Source of the DNA: Cryptomeria japonica
Lineage: Eukaryota; Streptophyta; Pinopsida; Cupressales; Cupressaceae
NCBI RefSeq assembly: GCF_030272615.1
Contig: NC_081410.1
Location: 288,051,957 to 288,115,956, forward strand
Length of the DNA stretch: 64,000 nucleotides
Direction: 5' to 3'
Shown here: one piece after another, positions 1 through 11,874 of the stretch
How the letters are laid out: each line of letters starts with the position of its first letter
How positions within the stretch are numbered: position 1 is the first letter of the stretch
Notes under the pieces: generated by a model
Database searches by the model: none
Told to the model about the DNA's origin: nothing
What the model saw: only the letters and a program-made list of their open reading frames with translations
Position numbers and translations under genes: made by a program

Positions 1-3000
1 CTATTACACATCTATGATAGCATCAACATAAACAGATAAATCTCACTAGGGCTCCAAAAGAAGTAGTTTATTGTAGATGGGCTAGATCTACACATGAAAC
101 TCAACTATGCTTGAGCATGAGATAGATGAAACATTTCAAAACATAACACAAACTAAAGGTATTCTGATTGGATTTTAAATTGGTTTGAGAACCCCTTTAA
201 TTGCAAGATCAGTGCCTTATCCAAGGGAAACAGAGTCATACATCAAACTATAAATGAAAGCTTCGATTGCAAATCCATCTTCATTATTAAATATTCATGC
301 ATTAATGCCTTGCATAAATGCATTACTAAGATCATTCACAAAATCATCAGATCTTGAAACTATATTCCATTTTTTATGATTTATTGTAGAATTTAAATCC
401 TTCCTTGAAGAATCCCTGCAAACAATCATAACTATCTCCTTGAGATAACAAATTTCATCCTCCTTGAGGATCTAATTTGATAAAATGGAAATACAAATCT
501 AGAGACAATCGTGTGTGAATTTATGTATGCCTTACATACACAAGACCCTGCAACTAAAAACACCTATAGCAAGAATTGAACTCCATTACTGAAGGAAAAG
601 CCCTGCCCTGTACAATCTTCAAGAATGCTCAAAATTGGAAGCCATGAAAACTGGAGCCATTCTCACAGAATTCTGGAACCCTTACAACTAAGAAGAATGG
701 GGAATAAAAAGATGAGGGAAGAAAAACAAATCTGCAACTGAATTGCCAAGTGTCCCTTCTCTAACTGAATTTCGTTCCCGTAAAAAATGCATCCAAAATA
801 TCCCACATTTTTCAAAATTAACCTCATAATCAGATTCCTCACTCCGAGAGCTTTCCGGCGATATATAATACTTTATATTTTGGCCAAAATTTAGACCCTG
901 GGCGAATTAATTCTCATTTGTGCTCAGTCATTTAAATATTTCGAATTTTAATATAGTCTAAACTATATCATTTATTCATTTAAAATTTGATTTTTGCCTC
1001 CATTTGTGCTCTGACGCCTTGCCACGTGGCGGCCTCTGATTGGCTGATGGGGTTGACCGGACGCCACCTGGGATGACACCTCATCATCGCCACGTCATCT
1101 GCTTCGTCACTGCCACTTGGCCGCTTGCTTGTATGCCACGTCATCGCCACCTCACCGGGACCCGCGTGCTGGACTGTTGGCTGTACCCGCCACCTACGTG
1201 CCACGTGGACGGCTCACGTTCATCCTCGCTATTTCGCTGGTTTAACTCGCGTGCATCTTCCCTTTGCGAAATAGCGCGAGCTGTCGATCTCTCTCGAACT
1301 TGCTCGCTCTTTAACTCGGCCTTCGTCCGCAAAATTTCACCTTTTTGCCTCGGGAAGCGTGCCTGCATGGGGTCCACTTAGTCTTTGTCTAGTCACCACC
1401 TCCATCACCTCGAGAAACGTGCTCGAGCGTGGGCCCGCCTTGGGCGCCCATGGGCATCTCGTGTCAAAAGCCTTTATGGCTTAGACATTATACTATTGTG
1501 TGTTTTTGCATTTAAACATTTAAAAATGCTCTTGCCCAGCCAATGTGGGACAAAACGTTTTGCCTGGGAATGCCCTTTTGAAGCTTTTCCTGCGTTTTTA
1601 ATGGCATTTTCCAGATTCGTTTGCATTGCTTGGAAGTTTATGACGCCTCTTTACACCGCCACAGAGAGGATGCTAGCGAAGAATGGTGGGGAGTGGGCTT
1701 TACAACAGCCAAGTGCATTTTCTTCAAGTTTTTGTTGCTGGTAAATGCATTTGGCTGAAAGTTTTATATGCCTTTTCCCATGTCATGTTACACAGGGTGA
1801 ACTGGGAGGCATTTACTATTGTATTTGCCAAGAAAGTTTCAGCAGACTTCCCTCTTGCCCATTTACATCCACACAAAGGAGAGGATGCACTGCTGTTGCA
1901 TTTGCTGAAACTTCAATTTAAACCCCTTTTTTATCAGCCATGTGCCAAGCCAAACATTAAGTTAATTTTCAACACTGCTGTTAGATGCATTTTGTCTGAA
2001 TTTTATATGCTGCCTCCTACCACCATGCCACGTGAAGCTAATTTCAATTTGCACTTGCTGCAAGTTTCATGTGGCCTCCAAAAATTCTTTACACAGGGAA
2101 GACTGGCAAAAACGATGGAGTCTGGGTTACAAATTTCTGTTGTTGCCTTTACTTTGGTCAAATGCTACTCTCCGAAAATCCATGCAAGGGGGAAGATGGC
2201 TATTTGAGTTTGCTAAAAACTTTAATCACTTCCCACATTCCACTTCATTCCACGCATGAGGAAGAGATTTCACTATGGTTGCTGAAGCTTCTAACAGTCT
2301 TCTTGCTGCAACACGTGGGGGCTTTGACTATTGTTTGCACTTGGCTTGGAGGCTTCTACAGCCTTAAATTCCATTCCACGTGAAGGGAGGATGTTTGACA
2401 TTTACAATAGCAAAGAGTTTCTTGAAAAACTTGCTCACCAAACACCACACACGCTGACATTTCGACTTGGGAATGTGCATTTTGAATGTTGCCATGCTTT
2501 GAACAGCTTGCTTAGAGAGTTAAAATTTGGTGTAATGCCATATAAAGAGGGAAGACCATGCCATGCCAAGGAAATTTGGCTTCATGCCAAATGCATACAC
2601 TTGGAACCTTCTTAAAACACTCAACTTTCTTTGCACTCACATGCCAATTGAATCACAATCCACATTTAAATATTCTACAAATCTCTCAGCGAACAAAGTC
2701 GCCAGGAAAATCAATCCGCGAGCATGAGCCAGGTCGGGCCCCAAAGTGGGTCCGACTAAAAAAAATTTCGTTTTCATGCAACTGACCTTCGGAATGCTTC
2801 AGGAACCTCAAACACACCTCTGGAATCGATCGACACCATTTTCGGATCATAAAATTGCATTTTACATCTTTCAGGCAATTACGCCACAATTTTCGCATTT
2901 AATCGCGATGACGTAATTTTCAAACCTGTCAAAACACCTTTCTGGAGCTCGCCATCTGACAGGCATGTACTTTGATATACAAGGATGATATCTACCAAAC

Positions 3001-3894
3001 GGTTTCTCAAGATGAGTCTCGAGCGAAGAGATAATAATTTCCGAAAATGCCCAACTGGCTTTGTCGACACTGCGGACCTGATGAAGTCAATGTTCTGGCA
3101 ACACATGATGCCTTTCTCAAAAATACCAAACGACCTCCGTAAGCTCTCAAATTCGGAACATAGGTACCTTTAAGTACATATTAAATCTTTGAATTCTCAG
3201 TTTGATCACCTGACTGACAGGATGCAAATGGCGCGCTCACCAAAATGGCTACATTAACTGATCTAACACTGGAAGTGCGGATAACTGGATTTGATGACAA
3301 AATGAATCCTTTTGAAAACCGATCAAACGGATTGATAAAAGCTTGAAATTTGAAATGTAGCTCACCATTTATACCAACATTAGCTCGGAACAAACATTCT
3401 GACATGACGCTCACCAGAACATTTTTACACTTGTGCAAACATCACAAACTACAAACGGATTTGGCTATGAAAACGGAGCAAACGGATTCGTCAAGACTTG
3501 AAATTTTGCAGGGTAACTCACTTTTATGCATACAATTGAATCCATTTTGAATTTCTCCATGACTATCAACAGGGCAAAAGATATAAACACCCAAAGTAGG
3601 CTACTTAATAAAATTTGCACTTGTGCCTAGAATGCACTTTCAGCTCACCCCTCAAAACAGGTACTTGATAAACTTCTCCAAACTGAATTTTGAAAGTTGC
3701 AACACACTGAATAGGCCAATGAAAGGTGTGGGACATGAATCTCGAGCCTTACCCTCTGAAAATCAACTGGCTCCATTTTACCCCCTTGCTAACTAGGCTA
3801 TTCAAACTGACTTATTTGGGTGCCTTTCTGACATACTGAGCAAAATTTTGAAATAGGCCTACAAACTTTGACTCAATTTTAATCAGTCCCAACA
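1..3894 (-). repeat. 3' LTR (incomplete, cut by window start)
   Basis: This copy matches 7869-11762 throughout. On the minus strand it begins TGTTGGGACTG at 3894; its other end lies outside the window. The short open frames here are identical in both LTR copies, have no family signature, and are treated as chance frames. Confidence 0.92.
1010..1460. promoter_or_regulatory. GC-rich island with clustered ACGT-core motifs (3' LTR copy)
   Basis: Within an AT-rich LTR this block is GC-rich and contains CACGTG or CACGTC cores near 1021, 1091, 1136, 1201 and 1215, plus a CCAAT-type box (attggctg) near 1036. Such motifs are plant bZIP/bHLH binding sites, often in stress- or light-responsive promoters. 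Whether the block drives the LTR is an inference. Confidence 0.4.
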
Positions 3895-4125
3895 GTGGCT
3901 CTGACTGGGGATGGTTGATTGCGAGATCAACACAAGAATCTAGATATCTTTGGTTAAGCAGACCAGCCAAAAACGGATCATTTCTCTTTCAATTCTTCTC
4001 TTCTCAAAACAAGGCTTCCTTATTCTACCCAAACAGCAGGGTACCTTCTTGAAAACCACACAACTGAAGCAAAGCGACTGTACAAGATATACAAACATGC
4101 TAACAACTAATACAAGCTGCTCCAC

Positions 4126-4707
4126 TTACATACATTTACCTCTATCAAAAATCTGATTCTCATCACCTGACATATTGATCAAAACAAAGGCACCTTCTAG
4201 TAACAACTGAGCATGATCATTATAATCAACCTCTTTTGTCTCATTACTGAAACAACTAGTGTGCATACCTTTGGTCTGATTTTGAACTTTGTGATCACAC
4301 ACTATTTCAACACAAGTAAAATCATGAGACAAATCACCATAGAGGCGTTCCCACAAGCTGACATACCTTTCACTGTCCCACTCAACTCTATCATTTGCAA
4401 GGACATCATCATGTTGAACTTGAAAAATAAAACACTCATTTTCAACATTGTAGTTCCTATCAGCACATACCTTATTATCATTTAAATCAATAGAGTGAGG
4501 GACACTACTAACCAACTGATGCAAACAAGGAACATGAACATTACCATCCAGATGTGATACTTCACTATGCTGATCACACCTCATACTATCCTTGCTTATC
4601 AAACTGAAAACCTCTGCATTCTCAACATCCCATTCATGGAAAAGAATGCATACCTCCGGCTGAAGCAAATCCTCAGCTAACTCTTTCTCTTTCAGGCTCA
4701 CATCCAC
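4126..4707 (-). pseudogene. Continuation of the acidic gag extension
   Basis: The same frame continues past the TAG at 4708 for a further 193 codons to 4126, then stays open again to about 3940. Composition remains acidic and His/Asn-rich, like the preceding segment, so these are pieces of one original frame of roughly 900 codons or more starting at 6855. No known domain was recognised. Confidence 0.45.
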
Positions 4708-6198
4708 CTAAAACACTTTCATTTGTGGTTTTAAATGGTCATCACATAATCCATGCCTCTTACTTTCATCATGAAATAAGTTTTCACAACATATGCTATT
4801 GCTGTTCGGAATTCCATCAGTATTATGGACTAGTTTACCATTAACAACATCTGGCTGATCAATTATCTCTTCATACAAAGGGTTAGAAACCAAATGGACA
4901 ATCCCTTTATGAACATTATGACATTGAAGTGGCTGGTCTGTGTCTATATCAGCATTGAATAAAGCATTAGTAAAATTGCTAAAGACACCATCCATTCGAT
5001 CCTCATAATCATCTTCATCAGACAAAGAAGAAAATGAAACTTGGCTGGAACAATCCTCAGTGTTCCATGTTTCATATTCATGAGATTTTATTCTATGACC
5101 ATCATTCTGAAAATCAAGATAATCAAACTTATCTTGCCACAACTGATCTTCTTCACCAATTGAACACTCGTCATCAGCTAAAGAATGAACATGAACATCG
5201 CTGCCATTTACTTCATCAGATGAGTTTTCAGCTTGTTCACTAAAATTTCCTGTCATAAAACCATCTGTTAGATCAGCATGTTCATCAAGTATACAAACAT
5301 TCAATTCACAGTCCTTTTCCGAAGAATCCTCTTCACTATATTTCAGAAGGTCTTCATCAACAGCTCGAAGGCTCTCCAACATTTGAACTTTCTTATCCAC
5401 AACTTCAAGAGCTTTCTTAAGTTCTGCAATCTTCTGGACTTGCATTGCACTTTGCTGTTCCATGTGAGATTCCATAAACTTTTGTCCATCCATGTGTGCT
5501 ATATGTTCATCGCAATCATGTGTACCATTACAATTTTCTGAATTAACATTGTGCATATCTTTCAAAAAAGAAAGATTATCAACATGATTACAAGAAGCAA
5601 AATCTGAAGTGAAATTTGAAAAAACATTTACTTCATCCTCAACACAATTGACATCATCAATGTTTAAAAGAGGATCACCTATTGTTCGCACCAAACAATT
5701 CTGATTTTCATCATATTGCACACTTTCACTTGCACAAATAGCAACACTTAGTAATCCCTCTGTATTTGGTATTTCAACATCAAATACATCAGCAGCATGT
5801 AAAGATTGATGGTCATCACCATCATTATTTTCACCAATATTATCCTGGAGAGATGCATGATTCGCTTGATAGTTAGTAGCCACATAATCAGTATAACCGG
5901 CATACAAATCAAATGGTACATATCCCTTGTATATATCTATCTCTGTATCAGCATTTTCACAACACTTCCCACTAATCATTCCATCATTATTGCGAGAGAC
6001 AACTGACATTAATGGCAAAGGTTCTTGACTCTCATTCAAATCTGAAACACATGCATCATAAAAGCCATTTGGAACTGCAGAGCTTGATGCACCTAAACAA
6101 GGAATGATTTGTTCAACTTCATATGGTATTCCACCATTGAAGGTGCTTTGGTATGAAACAACAGCAGACACGAATCTCTTCGAGATTCCAAACCTCAA
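4708..6198 (-). pseudogene. Acidic extension of the gag frame, unknown function
   Basis: About 496 codons in the same frame as gag, two codons after its TAA stop, with no ATG at the start (the first possible alternative codon is TTG). The product would be strongly acidic, rich in Asp, Glu, Asn, Ser and His, with a short predicted coiled coil near the middle (an Ala/Glu/Leu/Lys-rich stretch about residues 250-275) and many Cys and His residues that do not form a recognisable zinc motif. No protease or polymerase motif is visible. Staying open for ~500 codons in an otherwise defective element suggests that the frame was translated until recently, either fused to gag by read-through or before the stop arose. 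It could be a capsid tail or a protein peculiar to this family. It ends at TAG 4708-4710. Confidence 0.55.
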
Positions 6199-6204
6199 GT
6201 TATT

Positions 6205-6855
6205 TTATATATCCCTAGCTGTGTTAAAGGCTTCATACAAGGTTTTGGGTTCTTTGTTTCTCAATAGGAAACCCATCTTCTCATCAAATGCACTCATATA
6301 AACATCCAAACATACTTTATCATCAAGTTTATACTTTCTGGAAATTTTGGACAAAGCTTGTGAAAATCGGATATTGAATGTTGATACCAATTCATCATCC
6401 CTGATTTGTATATGGGTGAATTCTTTCAGCAAGTCGGAATCACTCACCTTCTCATCGAATTGATCCATGAAATTTGAAACCAATTCCTCCCATGAGGTAA
6501 TAGAATTCACTGGCAAAAAAGAAAACCAATCTCTTGCATCTTCTTTCAATGACTGAATAAACAATTTCATGCATACATCTTCTTGGCATATTTCAAATTC
6601 TCCTATCAAATCTGAAAATCTTTTAACATGTTGGCATGCTGATTCTGATTTCTTCCCACTGAATATGGGCAAATACTTTCTAATTTCTATGGGTATGGGA
6701 TTTGGGTAACCCGGAATATCTCTGAAATTTAGAGCAGCATAATGGTTCATGACAAAACTTCTCCTATTATACGGTTGTGACACTTCACCAGGCATGGCTC
6801 TATGTGGAAATACACAAGACTGAAAAACTTCACTATTCATTTTTCTTACTTCCAC
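6205..6855 (-). CDS. gag: Gypsy-type gag (Retrotrans_gag-like) capsid domain
   Basis: This frame of 216 codons starts at an ATG after an 840-base leader and would form the retrotransposon capsid. The central part (about residues 55-190) has the usual Ty3/gypsy gag pattern: a KYLP.F.G motif, then a conserved DARDWF.LP segment followed by SWEEL...F...F, then a helix-rich region ending near residue 205. No CCHC zinc knuckle is present. It ends at a TAA at 6205-6207, after which the same frame stays open for another ~500 codons. The stop may therefore be recent or be read through. The domain assignment is by motif recognition; no profile search was possible. Confidence 0.75.
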   Translation of the reverse strand: MEVRKMNSEVFQSCVFPHRAMPGEVSQPYNRRSFVMNHYAALNFRDIPGYPNPIPIEIRKYLPIFSGKKSESACQHVKRFSDLIGEFEICQEDVCMKLFIQSLKEDARDWFSFLPVNSITSWEELVSNFMDQFDEKVSDSDLLKEFTHIQIRDDELVSTFNIRFSQALSKISRKYKLDDKVCLDVYMSAFDEKMGFLLRNKEPKTLYEAFNTARDI

Positions 6856-7672
6856 AAATGATTATACAATCTGGAATAAAAAAAACATCAAGCAAGTATC
6901 CTTATACTGATCTATTCCTTAACACTGCTTGACATTACATTCTTCCACATTTGCATACTACAACTGAAGAACATATACTCTGGGCATTTCAGCAAAATAA
7001 ATATGCAAATGGATTTTGAAACTTTCCTTTTCCCTCTAGACTAGTGCTGTTCACTAAGTGGGAAAACTATTTTAGTAATTCAAATTTTCAGAAGAAATTG
7101 TTTTGCATTTGAAACCTCTGAAAATACCTGGAGATTTTGCAGCTGTATAAAACTTGTAGATCGGAAAATTCATTTCACCTTTGGCACGGTCTTTTATCAC
7201 AGAGTCGCCACCTCTTGCACAGAGGATATTTTGAACAGCTAAACACCATTCAACACATATTCAAATTCTTTGTTTCTCTTTCGGTCTCGCTGCAATAAAC
7301 ACTCTTCCAGGCTATTTAACACTGGTATGAACCACAGAGTCGCCACCCCATAAGGAATTGGAAAAAAATTTCACACACGGCTGAGAGAACTTCTCACAAC
7401 TTTCAACCATGCATTCACTGTTACTCCTTCATAAACTATGACATGAAACACATATCATTATGCAGATCCAGAACAAGGAGCATTTTCTAGCTCATAAATT
7501 CACTTTACACTCTGTGCATACACAATGGACTGACTAACTGGATGAAATTAGGCAATTTCTTTTCAGCTTCCCCAGCAGAGTCGCCATTTTTGTTGTGGTG
7601 ACTCGGATGGGATAATCTCAACCTTATATGAATTAATTCTTTCTTAACCAGAGGCTCTTGACATTTCATTTA
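6856..7672 (-). promoter_or_regulatory. 5' leader with repeated PBS-like motifs
   Basis: This is the untranslated stretch between the PBS and gag. On the minus strand the core TGGCGACTCTG recurs three more times (7576-7586, 7335-7345, 7200-7210). The nearest copy repeats the whole LTR-end plus PBS arrangement (about 7568-7596 against 7673-7701), including the ACAACA that ends the LTR. No convincing coding frame is present. Confidence 0.6.
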
Positions 7673-7691
7673 CTCCCCAGCAGAGTCGCCA
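7673..7691 (-). promoter_or_regulatory. Primer binding site, tRNA-Arg type
   Basis: On the minus strand, four A residues after the LTR end CAACA, the sequence reads TGGCGACTCTGCTGGGGA. This is the complement of a plant tRNA-Arg 3' end including CCA, and would prime minus-strand DNA synthesis. It fixes the orientation of the element. Confidence 0.85.
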
Positions 7692-7695
7692 TTTT

Positions 7696-10600
7696 TGTTG
7701 TTCACCAAAAGTGATAACCCAAGAACACCTGCAATTGATCTATGAAGTAGCCAATTCAATCTATGAAGAATCTTCAGGGCTTGGACAACATGACAAGGAT
7801 ATGAATCCTTCTACTCTTCAGGCTCTGCAAAACCTAGGTGGGTATACCTTTGATGCTTAGAATTAAACCTATTACACATCTATGACAGCATCAACATAAA
7901 CAGATAAATCTCACTAGGGCTCCAAAAGAAGTAGTTTATTGTAGATGGGCTAGATCTACACATGAAACTCAACTATGCTTGAGCATGAGATAGATGAAAC
8001 ATTTCAAAACATAACACAAACTAAAGGTATTCTGATTGGATTTTAAATTGGTTTGAGAACCCCTTTAATTGCAAGATCAGTGCCTTATCCAAGGGAAACA
8101 GAGTCATACATCAAACTATAAATGAAAGCTTCGATTGCAAATCCATCTTCATTATTAAATATTCATGCATTAATGCCTTGCATAAATGCATTACTAAGAT
8201 CATTCACAAAATCATCAGATCTTGAAACTATATTCCATTTTTTATGATTTATTGTAGAATTTAAATCCTTCCTTGAAGAATCCCTGCAAACAATCATAAC
8301 TATCTCCTTGAGATAACAAATTTCATCCTCCTTGAGGATCTGATTTGATAAAATGGAAATACAAATCTAGAGACAATCGTGTGTGAATTTATGTATGCCT
8401 TACATACACAAGACCCTGCAACTAAAAACACCTATAGCAAGAATTGAACTCCATTACTGAAGGAAAAGCCCTGCCCTGTACAATCTTCAAGAATGCTCAA
8501 AATTGGAAGCCATGAAAACTGGAGCCATTCTCACAGAATTCTGGAACCCTTACAACTGAGAAGAATGGGGAATAAAAAGATGAGGGAAGAAAAACAAATC
8601 TGCAACTGAATTGCCAAGTGTCCCTTCTCTAACTGAATTTCGTTCCCGTAAAAACTGCATCCAAAATATCTCACATTTTTTAAAATTAACCTCATAATCA
8701 GATTCCTCACTCCGAGAGCTTTCCGGCGATATATAATACTTTATATTTTGGCCAAAATTTAGACCCTGGGCGAATTAATTCTCATTTGTGCTCAGTCATT
8801 TAAATATTTCGAATTTTAATATAGTCTAAACTATATCATTTATTCATTTAAAATTTGATTTTTGCCTCCATTTGTGCTCTGACGCCTTGCCACGTGGCGG
8901 CCTCTGATTGGCTGATGGGGTTGATCGGACGCCACCTGGGATGACACCTCATCATCGCCACGTCATCTGCTTCGTCACTGCCACTTGGCCGCTTGCTTGT
9001 ATGCCACGTCATCGCCACCTCATCGGGACCCGCGTGCTGGACTGTTGGCTGTACCCGCCACCTACGTGCCATGTGGACGGCTCACGTTCATCCTCGCTAT
9101 TTCGCTGGTTTAACTCGCGTGCATCTTCCCTTTGCGAAATAGCGCGAGCCATCGATCTCTCTCGAACTTGCTCGCTCTTTAACTCGGCCTTCGTCTGCAA
9201 AATTTCACCTTTTTGCCTCGGGAAGCGTGCCTACGTGGGGTCCACTTAGTCTTTGTCTAGTCACCACCTCCATCACCTCGAGAAACGTGCTCGAGCGTGG
9301 GCCCGCCTTGGGCGCCCATGGGCATCTCGTGTCAAAAGCCTTTATGGCTTAGACATTATACTACTGTGTGTTTTTGCATTTAAACATTTAAAAATGCTCT
9401 TGCCCAGCCAATGTGGGACAAAACGTTTTGCCTGGGAATGCCCTTTTGAAGCTTTTCCTGCGTTTTTAATGGCATTTTCCAGATTCGTTTGCATTGCTTG
9501 GAAGTTTATGACGCCTCTTTACACCGCCACAGAGAGGATGCTAGCGAAGAATGGTGGGGAGTGGGCTTTACAACAGCCAAGTGCATTTTCTTCAAGTTTT
9601 TGTTGCTGGTAAATGCATTTGGCTGAAAGTTTTATATGCCTTTTCCCATGTCATGTTACACAGGGTGAACTGGGAGGCATTTACTATTGTATTTGCCAAG
9701 AAAGTTTCAGCAGACTTCCCTCTTGCCCATTTACATCCACACAAAGGAGAGGATGCACTGCTGTTGCATTTGCTGAAACTTCAATTTAAACCCCTTTTTT
9801 ATCAGCCATGTGCCAAGCCAAACATTAAGTTAATTTTCAACACTGCTGTTAGATGCATTTTGTCTGAATTTTATATGCTGCCTCCTACCACCATGCCACG
9901 TGAAGCTAATTTCAATTTGCACTTGCTGCAAGTTTCATGTGGCCTCCAAAAATTCTTTACACAGGGAAGACTGGCAAAAACGATGGAGTCTGGGTTACAA
10001 ATTTCTGTTGTTGCCTTTACTTTGGTCAAATGCTACTCTCCGAAAATCCATGCAAGGGGGAAGATGGCTATTTGAGTTTGCTAAAAACTTTAATCACTTC
10101 CCACATTCCACTTCATTCCACGCATGAGGAAGAGATTTCACTATGGTTGCTGAAGCTTCTAACAGTCTTCTTGCTGCAACACGTGGGGGCTTTGACTATT
10201 GTTTGCACTTGGCTTGGAGGCTTCTACAGCCTTAAATTCCATTCCACGTGAAGGGAGGATGTTTGACATTTACAATAGCAAAGAGTTTCTTGAAAAACTT
10301 GCTCACCAAACACCACACACGCTGACATTTCGACTTGGGAATGTGCATTTTGAATGTTGCCATGCTTTGAACAGCTTGCTTAGAGAGTTAAAATTTGGTG
10401 TAATGCCATATAAAGAGGGAAGACCATGCCATGCCAAGGAAATTTGGCTTCATGCCAAATGCATACACTTGGAACCTTCTTAAAACACTCAACTTTCTTT
10501 GCACTCACATGCCAATTGAATCACAATCCACATTTAAATATTCTACAAATCTCTCAGCGAACAAAGTCGCCAGGAAAATCAATCCGCGAGCATGAGCCAG

Positions 10601-11762
10601 GTCGGGCCCCAAAGTGGGTCCGACTAAAAAAAATTTCGTTTTCATGCAACTGACCTTCGGAATGCTTCAGGAACCTCAAACACACCTCTGGAATCGATCG
10701 GCACCATTTTCGGATCATAAAATTGCATTTTACATCTTTCAGGCAATTACGCCACAATTTTCGCATTTAATCGCGATGACGTAATTTTCAAACCTGTCAA
10801 AACACCTTTCTGGAGCTCGCCATCTGACAGGCATGTACTTTGATATACAAGGATGATATCTACCAAACGGTTTCTCAAGAAGAGTCCCGAGCGAAGAGAT
10901 AATAATTTCCGAAAATGCCCAACTGGCTTTGTCGACACTGCGGACCTGATGAAGTCAATGTTCTGGCAACACATGATGCCTTTCTCAAAAATACCAAACG
11001 ACCTTCGTAAGCTCTCAAATTCGGAACATAGGTACCTTTAAGTACATATTAAATCTTTGAATTCTCAGTTTGATCACCTGACTGACAGGATGCAAATGGC
11101 GCGCTCACCAAAATGGCTACATTAACTGATCTAACACTGGAAGTGCGGATAACTGAATTTGATGACAAAATGAATCCTTTTGAAAACCGATCAAACGGAT
11201 TGATAAAAGCTTGAAATTTGAAATGTAGCTCACCATTTATACCAACATTAGCTCGGAACAAACATTCTGACATGACGCTCACCAGAACATTTTTACACTT
11301 GTGCAAACATCACAAACTACAAACGGATTTGGCTATGAAAACGGAGCAAACGGATTCGTCAAGACTTGAAATTTTGCAGGGTAACTCACTTTTATGCATA
11401 CAATTGAATCCATTTTGAATTTCTCCATGACTATCAACAGGGCAAAAGATATAAAAACCCAAAGTAGGCTACTTAATAAAATTTGCACTTGTGCCTAGAA
11501 TGCACTTTCAGCTCACCCCTCAAAACAGGTACTTGATAAACTTCTCCAAACTGAATTTTGAAAGTTGCAACACACTGAATAGGCCAATGAAAGGTGTGGG
11601 ACATGAATCTCGAGCCTTACCCTCTGAAAATCAACTGGCTCCATTTTACCCCCTTGCTAACTAGGCCATTCAAACTGACTTATTTGGGTGCCTTTCTGAC
11701 ATACTGAGCAAAATTTTGAAATAGGCCTACAAACTTTGACTCAATTTTAATCAGTCCCAACA
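7696..11762 (-). repeat. 5' LTR, complete, 4067 bp
   Basis: On the plus strand it runs from TGTTGTTCACC to AGTCCCAACA, that is TG...CA with short inverted termini TGTTG/CAACA. The inner border is fixed by the adjacent tRNA-Arg PBS and the outer border by loss of similarity between the two copies after 11762. At 4 kb it is far longer than usual plant LTRs. The likely target-site base run on the right is 11763-11767 (ctata); its partner lies outside the window. Confidence 0.92.
8878..9330. promoter_or_regulatory. GC-rich island with clustered ACGT-core motifs (5' LTR copy)
   Basis: This is the counterpart of 1010-1460 in the 5' LTR and the functionally relevant copy if it is a promoter. Several differences between the LTRs lie here and are mostly C/T or G/A, including a CACGTGG changed to CATGTGG near 9068. 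Confidence 0.4.
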
Positions 11763-11874
11763 CTATATGCTCAGGTATTCTTATCCTATACCTCATAGAT
11801 TTTTGAAAAGCCTTGAAATAACCCCATATATTATCATCTCTTTGACTTCCTAATACAGTAATTGATTGTTTTAA

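Larger units (their letters stand above)
1..11762 (-). mobile_element. Non-autonomous giant-LTR retrotransposon (gag-only, LARD/TR-GAG-like)
   Basis: Two direct repeats (1-3894 and 7696-11762) align at a constant offset of 7868 bases with about two dozen substitutions by eye and no net indel, so they are the two LTRs of one element. The left LTR is cut by the window start. Between them lie about 3.8 kb with a gypsy-type gag frame and an acidic extension on the minus strand, and no protease, reverse transcriptase, RNase H or integrase. A primer binding site matching the 3' end of plant tRNA-Arg sits on the minus strand beside the right LTR, which makes the right copy the 5' LTR. Having gag but no pol, the element must have borrowed its enzymes. 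The PBS type is the one known from Ogre/Tat Ty3/gypsy elements, so an Ogre-like partner is inferred. Confidence 0.88.

Noticed and set aside
1385-2615. Overlapping plus-strand open frames of 75-174 codons in the giant LTR, repeated at 9253-10483
   Set aside because: They recur only because the LTR is duplicated, overlap in several frames, lack any domain and lie on the strand opposite to the element.
3895-3914. Plus-strand orientation of element 1 with GTGGCTCTGACTGGGGATGG as PBS
   Set aside because: The gag frame, its leader and the exact tRNA-Arg match (7691) are on the minus strand. The plus-strand match is imperfect and is reported only as an anomaly.
4213-6006. Plus-strand frames of 66-90 codons inside the gag/acidic region
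   Set aside because: Antisense shadows of the long minus-strand frame, with no motifs.
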